A stretch of DNA of 64,000 nt from Acidobacteriota bacterium (GTDB taxonomy: Bacteria > Acidobacteriota > Polarisedimenticolia > J045): NCBI GenBank assembly GCA_017994815.1, contig JAGOJY010000011.1, forward strand, positions 43,062 through 107,061. Reading direction: 5' to 3'. A program made the translations under genes and the position numbers. The stretch's first letter is position 1. The number at the start of each line of letters is the position of its first letter. Of the stretch, positions 17,923 to 24,766 are shown in pieces. Below the pieces are notes generated by a model. The model saw only the letters and a program-made list of their open reading frames with translations, ran no database searches and was not told where the DNA came from.

Positions 17923-19018
17923 ATGCGAGACGATTTGCAGGTGAAGTGGCAGGCGCTCCAGGCCCGCGCGGAGCCTTTGCGGGGGTTTCTTTGACCTCGG
18001 CGTGCTCGAGAGCGACATCCAGGAGATCGACGCGCAACTCGCCGAGGGGTCGGTCTGGGACGACCAGGAGCGCGCGGCGTCGCTGAACCGCCGCCGCTCC
18101 GAGCTCGTCACCGTCCGCGATCGCGACAAGAAGCTCCTCGGCCTGCTCGGCGACGCCGCGGCGCTCGTCGACCTCGACCAGGAGGGCGAAGCCGTCGACG
18201 CCGACTTCGAGGAGACCCTCGGGCGGCTCGAGCAGGCGCTGCTCGACGTCGAGGTCGGGATGATGCTGTCCGGCGAGGACGATCACCGCGACGCGATCAT
18301 GTCGATCCACGCCGGCGCGGGCGGCGTCGATGCGGCCGACTGGGCCGAGATGCTGCTGCGGATGTACCTGCGCTGGGCCGAGCGCAGCGGGTACAAGGCC
18401 GAGCTGGTCGACCGGTTGGAGGGGGAAGGGGCCGGGATCCGCAGCGCGATGGTCCGCGTGCTCGGGCCGGACGCGTTCGGCTGGCTCAAGTCGGAGCGCG
18501 GGGTGCACCGGTTGGTCCGGATCAGCCCGTTCGACGCCCAGGCCCGCCGCCACACCTCGTTCGCCTCGGTCGACGTCATCCCCGAGATCGACGACACGAT
18601 CAAGGTCACGATCGAGGAAAAGGACCTGAAGGTCGATACCTACCGCAGCTCCGGCGCGGGCGGGCAGCACGTCAACGTCACCGACAGCGCCGTGCGGATC
18701 ACGCACCTGCCCTCGGGGATCGTCGTCACCTGCCAGGACGAGCGCAGCCAGCACCGCAACCGGGACAAGGCGATGCGGATCCTGCGCGCCCGCCTGCACG
18801 AGAAGGAAGTCCGCGAGCGCGACGAGGCCCGCCAGAAGAAACAGGGCGAGAAGAAGGGGATCGACTTCGGCAGCCAGATCCGCTCGTACGTGCTGGCCCC
18901 CTACCGGCTGGTCAAGGACCACCGCACCGACCACGAGATGGGCGACGTGGACCGCGTCCTCGACGGCGATTTGGCCGCGTTCATGAAGTCGTTCCTGCTC
19001 GCGCAAGCCTCCCAGTAG
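17923..19018 (+). CDS. prfB: Peptide chain release factor 2, expressed by programmed +1 frameshift
   Basis: Release factor that recognises UGA and UAA and triggers peptide release with its GGQ loop. Translation starts at the ATG at 17923 (GGAG upstream), reads 23 codons to LRGFL, then meets an in-frame TGA at 17992-17994. Skipping T17992 resumes at GAC (17993) and gives a 364-aa protein, matching E. coli RF2 (365 aa). Present are the SPF stop-codon anticodon (RISPFDAQARRHTSF) and the catalytic SSGAGGQHVN. As in other bacteria, low RF2 favours the frameshift, so the gene regulates itself. It follows lnt by 12 bases. A pipeline that ignores recoding would start at the GTG at 18002 and lose the first 26 residues. 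Confidence 0.95.
17981..17994 (+). promoter_or_regulatory. RF2 programmed frameshift site
   Basis: GGGGG (17981-17985) acts as an internal Shine-Dalgarno-like element three bases before CTT-TGA (17989-17994), followed by C. The slippery CTTTGAC is identical to that of E. coli prfB, and the five-G element replaces AGGGGG there. Confidence 0.93.
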
Positions 19019-19140
19019 CGCCCCTCGGGGGCGGGGACCGGCCGCGCGCCGCCCGCCGTGCCGCGGCCGCCGGCCACCGCCGCGCGCACGACCTCCCGTT
19101 CCGGCGGCGGGATGTCCGCGGCTGTTCGGGAGGCTTCGGC

Positions 19141-19169
19141 TTGCACCCTGCCCGTGCACTCCCTATAAA
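19141..19169 (+). promoter_or_regulatory. Promoter of the hrcA heat-shock operon with internal dyad
   Basis: TTGCAC (19141-19146) and TATAAA (19164-19169) are 17 bases apart, a good vegetative promoter. The same bases can be read as a sigma-32-like promoter: CTTGCAC, 14-base spacer, CCCTATA. An inverted repeat TGCAC-N7-GTGCA (19142-19158) sits between the boxes. The canonical HrcA site (TTAGCACTC-N9-GAGTGCTAA) is not present; the dyad carries only its GCAC/GTGC core with a shorter spacer. Confidence 0.6.
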
Positions 19170-19186
19170 TCGACGAGGAGAGCGGT

Positions 19187-20287
19187 GTGTCCGAAAGGCG
19201 GGCGATGAGCGATCAGGAGCGCGTCTCCCTCGACCCGAGGTCGCGGGAGGTCCTGAAGATCATCATCGAGGAGCACGTCCGCAGCGGCGAGCCGGTCAGC
19301 TCGCGGCTCACGTCGCGCTACCACACCGAGCACCTCTCGTCGGCCACGATCCGCAACATCATGGTGGAGTTGACCGAGCGCGGCTTCCTCGAGCAGCCGC
19401 ACACCTCGGCCGGGCGCGTGCCGACCGACCGCGGCTACCGGCTGATCGTTGACGAGGTCCTGTCCTCGGCGCGCCAGCTCCCCGGCCGGGAGTCGCGCCG
19501 GATCCAGGAACTGGTCGCGTCGTCGGGCGAACTCGAGGCCGTGCTGAACCGGGCCAGCCGCCTGCTGGCCGAGCTGACGCACAACGTCGGCGTGGTGCTC
19601 GCGCCGGACATCGAGCAGGCGGTCCTCGAGCACGTCGATTTCGTGCGCATCCGGCCGTTCCGGCTGGTCGCGATCTTCGTCAGCCAGGCCGGCGTGGTGA
19701 TCCACCGCGTCCTCGACACCGAGGAGGACATCCCGCAGGACGAACTCGACCGCATCGCCGCCCGCTTCCGCGAGCACTTCGTCGGCGTCACGCTGCCCGA
19801 GGCACGGCGGCAGATGATCGAGCTGTTGCGCGCCGACGAGCAGTGGGCGCGCCAGCTCGGCCGGCGCGCGATCGGCTCGGTCGTGTCGATCCTGGAGTCG
19901 CCGTTCCCCGAGGAGGGCGGCGAGCTGATCGTCGAGGGCGCGTCGCGGCTGCTCGACGCCCGCGAGTTCGCCGACGTCGAGCGACTGCGCGGCGCGCTGC
20001 GCACGCTGGAGGAGCGGACGCAGCTGCTGCGGATCCTCGACCGCTGCATGACCGGCCGCGGCGTGCAGGTGATCATCGGCTCCGAGAGCAACGATCCCGG
20101 CCTGTCGCTGATGGCGGTCGTCGCCAGTTCGTTCAGGGCGGGCGCGCAGGGCAAGGGGATGGTCGGAGTCGTCGGCCCGCGGCGGATGGAGTACGCGCGG
20201 GCGGTCGCGGTCGTGGACCGGCTGGCGCGGACGATCAGCCAGATCCTGGCCGGCGAGCAGGGCGAGCCGGGGGCCGACGAACCGTGA
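19187..20287 (+). CDS. hrcA: Heat-inducible transcription repressor HrcA
   Basis: Up to 366 aa. HrcA represses class I heat-shock operons and needs GroEL to stay active. The N-terminal winged helix is clear (REVLKIIIEEHVRSGEPVSS and SATIRNIMVELTERGFLEQP), followed by the conserved TSAGRVPTDRGYR turn and the GAF-like inducer/dimer domain; the C-terminal block VIIGSESNDPGLSLMAVVASSF matches the family. The start is GTG at 19187 (GAGGAG upstream) or ATG at 19205; the latter fits better if transcription starts near 19176. It is first in hrcA-grpE-dnaK-dnaJ, so it probably represses its own operon. Confidence 0.95.
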   Translation: MSERRAMSDQERVSLDPRSREVLKIIIEEHVRSGEPVSSRLTSRYHTEHLSSATIRNIMVELTERGFLEQPHTSAGRVPTDRGYRLIVDEVLSSARQLPGRESRRIQELVASSGELEAVLNRASRLLAELTHNVGVVLAPDIEQAVLEHVDFVRIRPFRLVAIFVSQAGVVIHRVLDTEEDIPQDELDRIAARFREHFVGVTLPEARRQMIELLRADEQWARQLGRRAIGSVVSILESPFPEEGGELIVEGASRLLDAREFADVERLRGALRTLEERTQLLRILDRCMTGRGVQVIIGSESNDPGLSLMAVVASSFRAGAQGKGMVGVVGPRRMEYARAVAVVDRLARTISQILAGEQGEPGADEP

Positions 20288-20763
20288 CCGACCGGTTGCC
20301 CGACGAGTTCGACGCCGTCGACGTGGAAAACGTCGAGATCGAGATCGTCGGCTTCGACGAGGACGCCTCGATCCCGGTGCTGCCGGGGCACTGGCGCGCC
20401 GAGGGGCGCAAGACCGGCGTGCGCGATGCGCTGCGGGCGATCCTGCCGGCGCTGGACTCGCTCGAGACCTGCTACCGCGAAGCGCCGGACCGCGAGAGCC
20501 TCGAGCAGGGCGTCCGCGTGGCGCTGCGCGAGATCTGGGACGTGTTCCGCCCGTACGGGCTCGAACGCATCGAGGGGGAACACGTCGCGTTCGATCCGCA
20601 CGTGCACGAGGCACTGGACGTCACGCCGACCGACCGCGTCCCGCCGAATACCGTGCTGCAGGTGCTGCGCGTAGGTTACATGTTGGGCGGCGAGCTGGTG
20701 CGACCGGCGCTGGTGCGGGTCTCCGGACCCGCTCGGGCAGGCCGGCGCGGCGGGCAGCGGTAG
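20284..20763 (+). CDS. grpE: Nucleotide exchange factor GrpE (short form)
   Basis: 159-aa co-chaperone that releases ADP from DnaK. The C-terminal beta domain is recognisable: FDPHVHEALDVTPTDRVPPN then VLRVGYMLGGELVRPALVRVS. The long N-terminal coiled coil of typical GrpE (about 190 aa) is shortened and divergent, with only an acidic leader and one helix (ALRAILPALDSLETCYRE) before the beta domain. GTG start overlaps the hrcA stop by four bases. Position between hrcA and dnaK supports the call. Dimerisation through a shorter stalk is a possible consequence. Confidence 0.88.
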   Translation: MTDRLPDEFDAVDVENVEIEIVGFDEDASIPVLPGHWRAEGRKTGVRDALRAILPALDSLETCYREAPDRESLEQGVRVALREIWDVFRPYGLERIEGEHVAFDPHVHEALDVTPTDRVPPNTVLQVLRVGYMLGGELVRPALVRVSGPARAGRRGGQR

Positions 20764-20773
20764 GGACACGACA

Positions 20774-20791
20774 GGACGGACGAATCCGTCC
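20774..20791 (+). promoter_or_regulatory. Hairpin in front of the dnaK ribosome-binding site
   Basis: Perfect 7-bp stem (20774-20780 with 20785-20791) with loop CGAA, directly followed by the very strong Shine-Dalgarno run GGGGGGAGGAG. It does not sequester the SD. It may be an mRNA-processing or stability element that lets dnaK be expressed at a higher level than hrcA-grpE. Confidence 0.45.
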
Positions 20792-20807
20792 GGGGGGAGG
20801 AGCAGCC

Positions 20808-22625
20808 ATGGGACGCATCGTCGGGATCGACCTCGGCACGACGAACTCGGTGGTGGCGATCATGGACACCGGCGGGCCGGTGGTCATCCCCTCGCGCGAA
20901 GGCAGCCACACGGTCCCGTCGATCGTCGCCTTCTCCCGGCGCGGCGAACGGCTCGTCGGCTCGCTGGCCAAGCGCCAGGCCGCGACGAACCCCGAGGGCA
21001 CGTTCTACGCGATCAAGCGGCTGATCGGCCGCAAGCGCGCCGACCCGCAGGTCGAGGAAGCCGCCCGTCACATGCCGTACCGCATCGTCGCCGCCGCCAA
21101 CGGCGACGCCCACGTGCAGCTCGGTGACCGCAACTTCAGCCCGCAGGAGATCTCGGCCGCCGTGCTCGCGCACCTGCGCGAGATCGCGCACGAGTACCTC
21201 GGCGAGCGCGTGGACGACGCGGTGATCACCGTCCCGGCGTACTTCGACGACAGCCAGCGGCAGGCCACGCGCGACGCCGGGCGGATCGCGGGGCTGAACG
21301 TCCTGCGGATCCTCAACGAGCCGACCGCCGCCAGCCTGGCCTACGGGCTGCTCGGGATCGAGGGCGGCGAGCGGGTGATCGCGGTCTACGACCTCGGCGG
21401 CGGCACCCTCGACGTGTCGATCCTGCGGCTCGCGGAGGGCGTGTACGAGGTGCTCGCGACGGCCGGCGACACGTTCCTCGGCGGCGAAGACTTCGACCAG
21501 AAGATCATCGACTGGATGGTCGGGCAGTTCCGCGAGGAGACCGGCGTCGACACGATCGGCGACCGGTTGGCGCTGCAGCGGCTGAAGGAAGCGGCCGAGA
21601 AGGCCAAGTGCGAGCTGTCGCGCGAGACCGCGACCGAGATCCAGCTGCCGTTCCTGGCGACGACGCCCAAGGGGCCGGCGCACTTCAACCGCACGCTGAC
21701 GCGCGCCGCGTTCGAGGACCTGGTGCGCGACCTCGTCGAGCGCACGCGGCAGCCGTGCCAGGAGGCGCTGCGGATGGCCGGCCTCGGACCGTCCGGGGTC
21801 GACGACGTGCTGCTCGTCGGCGGCCAGACGCGCACGCCGCTCGTGCAACAGGTCGTGGCCGAGCTCTTCGGCCGCGAGCCGAACCGGCAGTTCAACCCGG
21901 ACGAGGTCGTGGCGCTCGGCGCGGCGATCCAGGCCGGCGTCCTGCGGGGCGACGTCAAGGAGATCGTGCTGCTCGACGTCACGCCGCTGTCGCTGGGCGT
22001 CGAGATCCGCGGCGGGGCGATGGTCAAGATGATCGAGCGTGGCGCGACGGTCCCGTGCCGGCGCAGCCGCGTGTTCACGACCACCGCCGACAACCAGACC
22101 AAGGTCGAGGTGCACGTCCTGCAGGGCGAGCGCGAGCTGGCCGCGGCGAACAAGAGCCTCGCCCGTTTCGAGCTGGTCGGGATTCCGCCCGCGCCGCGCG
22201 GGACCGCGCAGATCGAGGTCGCGTTCGACATCGACTCCAACGGCATCGTGTCGGTCTCGGCAAAGGACCTGACCACCGGCCTCGAGCAGCAGATCATCGT
22301 CACGCCGACCACGGGCCTGACGCCGGAAGAGGTCGAGCGCGCGATCGGCGAGGCCGAGACGTACGCCGAGGAGGACCGCTCGCGCATCGCCGCCGGCCGC
22401 GCCAAGGGCAAGCTCGAGGGACTGCTGGCGAGCAACGAGCGGACGTTCAAGGAGTTCGCCGAGCTGTTGGACGCGGAAAAGCGCAAGGAGGTCACGGAAA
22501 CCTTCGAGGAGTGCCGCAGCGCCCTCGGCACCGAGGACCTTCCGACGCTGCAGGCCGCCCTGGAGCGGCTGAACGGCGTGTCGCGGGTCCTGACCGAGGT
22601 CGCGCTGTACGACATGAAGGGCTGA
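20808..22625 (+). CDS. dnaK: Chaperone protein DnaK (Hsp70)
   Basis: 605-aa cytosolic Hsp70. ATPase domain motifs: GIDLGTTNSVV (5-15), VPAYFDDSQRQATRDAG, NEPTAASLAYG, DLGGGTLDVSIL and VLLVGGQTRTPLV. The substrate-binding domain follows the linker EIVLLDVTPLSLGVE. The C-terminal lid is shorter than in E. coli (638 aa) and the acidic EEVD-like tail is missing, ending in YDMKG; this shortening is seen in several phyla. Works with the GrpE and DnaJ encoded either side. Strong SD and a preceding hairpin suggest high expression. Confidence 0.97.
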   Translation: MGRIVGIDLGTTNSVVAIMDTGGPVVIPSREGSHTVPSIVAFSRRGERLVGSLAKRQAATNPEGTFYAIKRLIGRKRADPQVEEAARHMPYRIVAAANGDAHVQLGDRNFSPQEISAAVLAHLREIAHEYLGERVDDAVITVPAYFDDSQRQATRDAGRIAGLNVLRILNEPTAASLAYGLLGIEGGERVIAVYDLGGGTLDVSILRLAEGVYEVLATAGDTFLGGEDFDQKIIDWMVGQFREETGVDTIGDRLALQRLKEAAEKAKCELSRETATEIQLPFLATTPKGPAHFNRTLTRAAFEDLVRDLVERTRQPCQEALRMAGLGPSGVDDVLLVGGQTRTPLVQQVVAELFGREPNRQFNPDEVVALGAAIQAGVLRGDVKEIVLLDVTPLSLGVEIRGGAMVKMIERGATVPCRRSRVFTTTADNQTKVEVHVLQGERELAAANKSLARFELVGIPPAPRGTAQIEVAFDIDSNGIVSVSAKDLTTGLEQQIIVTPTTGLTPEEVERAIGEAETYAEEDRSRIAAGRAKGKLEGLLASNERTFKEFAELLDAEKRKEVTETFEECRSALGTEDLPTLQAALERLNGVSRVLTEVALYDMKG

Positions 22626-22704
22626 GGCGCGGGCGGCGTCCGCCGGGCCCGGCGGCGCCCCCGCCCCACGGTCACCCCGCCGCCGGAGCGTGCCGGCGTC
22701 GATC

Positions 22705-22713
22705 TGCTAGGCT
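22705..22713 (+). promoter_or_regulatory. Extended -10 box just ahead of dnaJ
   Basis: TGC TAGGCT at 22705-22713, belonging to the same motif class as other promoters in this window. A start seven bases downstream would be at about 22720, three bases before the dnaJ ATG, giving a nearly leaderless transcript; indeed no Shine-Dalgarno precedes dnaJ. Confidence 0.4.
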
Positions 22714-22722
22714 AAGCGGCCG

Positions 22723-23844
22723 ATGAAGAACTACTACGAGATCCTCGGCGTCGCCCGCGACGCCACGCACGAAGAAATCAAGAAGGCCTACCGCAAGCTC
22801 GCGCTGGAGCTGCACCCGGACCGCAATCCCGACCGCCACGACGCGGAGGAGCGGTTCAAGGAGCTGTCGGAGGCGTACGCGGTGCTCGGCAACCCGGAGA
22901 AGCGCGCGCGCTACGACGCCGGCGGCATGGAAGGCGGGGGCGTCGGCTTCGACCCGAGCATCTTCGAGGAGGTCTTCGGCGGCGGCGCGTTCGGCGGCCT
23001 CGAGGACCTGTTCGAGCAGATGTTCGGCGGCGGCTTCGGCCGGCGGGCCTCACCGAACGCGCCGCGCCGCGGCGCGGACCGCCGCTACCAGCTCGAGATC
23101 AGCTTCGAGGAGGCGGTGTTCGGCACCGAGGTCCGGCTGCGGCTGCCGCGCGCGGAGGCCTGCGCCAAGTGCCAGGGCTCGGGCGCCGCGCCGGGCGGCA
23201 TCGCGTCCTGCCAGACCTGCGGCGGCAACGGGCGCGTGCTGTTCACGCAGGGGTTCCTGCAGATCGCGCGGACCTGCCCCGCGTGCCAGGGCGCCGGCCG
23301 CGTGATCCGCCAGCGCTGCCCGGAGTGCCAGGGCGAGGGGCGCACGCAGTCCGAGAGGACCGTGACCGTGCGCATCCCGGCCGGCGTCGAGCACGGCACG
23401 CGGCTGCGCGTGGGCGGGGAAGGGGACGGGGGCGCGCGCGGCGGACCGCCCGGGGACCTCCTGGTGGACATCGGCGTCCGGCCGCACGCCTCGTTCGTCC
23501 GCGAGGGTTCCGACGTGCACGCCGAGTTGCCGGTGAGCTACCCGGACCTCGTGCTGGGCATGACGCTCGAGGTGCAGACGGTCCACGGGCCGGAGTCGGT
23601 CGAGATCCCCGCCGGGACCGAGCCCGGCACGGTGCTCACGCTGCGCGGCAAGGGCGTGCCGCGCCTCGGGCGCCGCGGCCGTGGCGACCACGTGCTGCAC
23701 GTCGTCGGGCGGCCGCCGAAACGGCTCGGGCAGCGGGAGCGCGAACTCTGGGAGGAGCTGCGCCGGGCCGAGGCGGCACCCGCGGACGACGACAGCGGCT
23801 CGCTGTTCGACAAAGTCAAGGACCTGTTCAGTGGAGAGAAGTAG
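22723..23844 (+). CDS. dnaJ: Chaperone protein DnaJ (Hsp40, type I)
   Basis: 373-aa co-chaperone that delivers substrates to DnaK and stimulates its ATPase. The J domain occupies residues 1-70 with the essential HPD at about 32-34, a Gly/Phe-rich linker follows ([19 protein letters not shown]), and the zinc domain has all four CxxCxGxG repeats: [32 protein letters not shown]. The C-terminal domain ([19 protein letters not shown]) is complete. It starts 97 bp after dnaK, the largest gap of the cluster, with a promoter-like element in between. Confidence 0.97.
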   Translation: MKNYYEILGVARDATHEEIKKAYRKLALELHPDRNPDRHDAEERFKELSEAYAVLGNPEKRARYDAGGMEGGGVGFDPSIFEEVFGGGAFGGLEDLFEQMFGGGFGRRASPNAPRRGADRRYQLEISFEEAVFGTEVRLRLPRAEACAKCQGSGAAPGGIASCQTCGGNGRVLFTQGFLQIARTCPACQGAGRVIRQRCPECQGEGRTQSERTVTVRIPAGVEHGTRLRVGGEGDGGARGGPPGDLLVDIGVRPHASFVREGSDVHAELPVSYPDLVLGMTLEVQTVHGPESVEIPAGTEPGTVLTLRGKGVPRLGRRGRGDHVLHVVGRPPKRLGQRERELWEELRRAEAAPADDDSGSLFDKVKDLFSGEK

Positions 23845-23884
23845 CGGCCGCCGGGGGCGGCCCGCTGCGCCGGAGGTACACGGC

Positions 23885-24766
23885 ATGGGCGGCGCGGGGG
23901 GCGATCGGCTGCGCGTTCCCGGACGCTGGTTCCGCCTGCGCGTGCTCGCGCCGCGCGAGGGGGAAGACGACCTCGTCGGGCTGCTCCAGCTCGCCGGCGC
24001 CGTTGGTGCCGAGGCGCGTCCCGCCGGGCCGAACCGCGTCGAGCTGCGCGCGTGGTTCTCCGGCCGCGAGGACGCCGAGCGCGCCGCGGCGGCGGTGGGC
24101 GCGGCGGCGGGGGCGCGGGTCCGCGGCGGGCCGGAAGCGATCGAGGACCCGGGCTGGCTCGAGGCGTCGCTCGGCCCGCGCGAGCCGCTGCGCGCCGGCC
24201 GCTTCGTGATCGTCGCCGAGCCCGCTTCGGCGCGCGGCGCCGCCGACGGAATTCCGCTCGTCATCCCGCCGAGCCGCGCCTTCGGCACCGGCGAGCACCC
24301 GACGACGCGGATGTGCCTCGAGCTGCTCGGCGACGTCCTGCGGCCGGGCGCGGCGGTGCTCGACCTCGGCACCGGCTCGGGGATCCTCGCGGTCGCCGCG
24401 GCGCTGGCCGGGGCGTCGTCGGTGTTCGCGCTCGACGCCGACGAATCGGTGCTGGACGTCGCCGCGGAGAACCTCGGCGCGAACGGCGTCGCGCCGCGCG
24501 TGCGGCTGGCGCGCGGCTCGTGGGGCGCGGTCCCGCGCGAGGCGGCGTTCGACGTGGCGCTGGCGAACATCCACCGCAGCGGCGTGATCCGCGCCGCGGG
24601 GCGGATCGCGCGCGCGCTGCGGGGCGGCGGGCGCGCGATCGTCTCCGGGTTCCTCGCGACCGACGTCGAGGCCGTGGCGCGGGCGTGGGAGCGCGCCGGC
24701 TGCGCCCGGCTCGAGCTGCGCCGCGAGGCGGAGTGGGCGGCGCTGCTGGTCGGGGCGCCGCGGTGA
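23885..24766 (+). CDS. prmA: Ribosomal protein L11 methyltransferase
   Basis: 293-aa S-adenosylmethionine-dependent enzyme that trimethylates ribosomal protein L11. The C-terminal Rossmann domain shows motif I VLDLGTGSGILAVAAALAG near residue 160, the preceding family signature PSRAFGTGEHPTTRMCLELL, and the catalytic-loop segment DVALANIHRSGVI (the usual NI[L] Asn position). The N-terminal L11-binding domain is divergent and Ala/Arg-rich. dnaJ-prmA adjacency is widespread. The ATG at 23885 follows GGAGG (23873-23877), and the stop overlaps the next GTG. Confidence 0.9.
   Translation: MGGAGGDRLRVPGRWFRLRVLAPREGEDDLVGLLQLAGAVGAEARPAGPNRVELRAWFSGREDAERAAAAVGAAAGARVRGGPEAIEDPGWLEASLGPREPLRAGRFVIVAEPASARGAADGIPLVIPPSRAFGTGEHPTTRMCLELLGDVLRPGAAVLDLGTGSGILAVAAALAGASSVFALDADESVLDVAAENLGANGVAPRVRLARGSWGAVPREAAFDVALANIHRSGVIRAAGRIARALRGGGRAIVSGFLATDVEAVARAWERAGCARLELRREAEWAALLVGAPR

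Noticed and set aside
17923..17994. Frameshift in prfB as a mutation or pseudogene
   Set aside because: The sequence matches the conserved RF2 recoding signal exactly, so the stop is functional.
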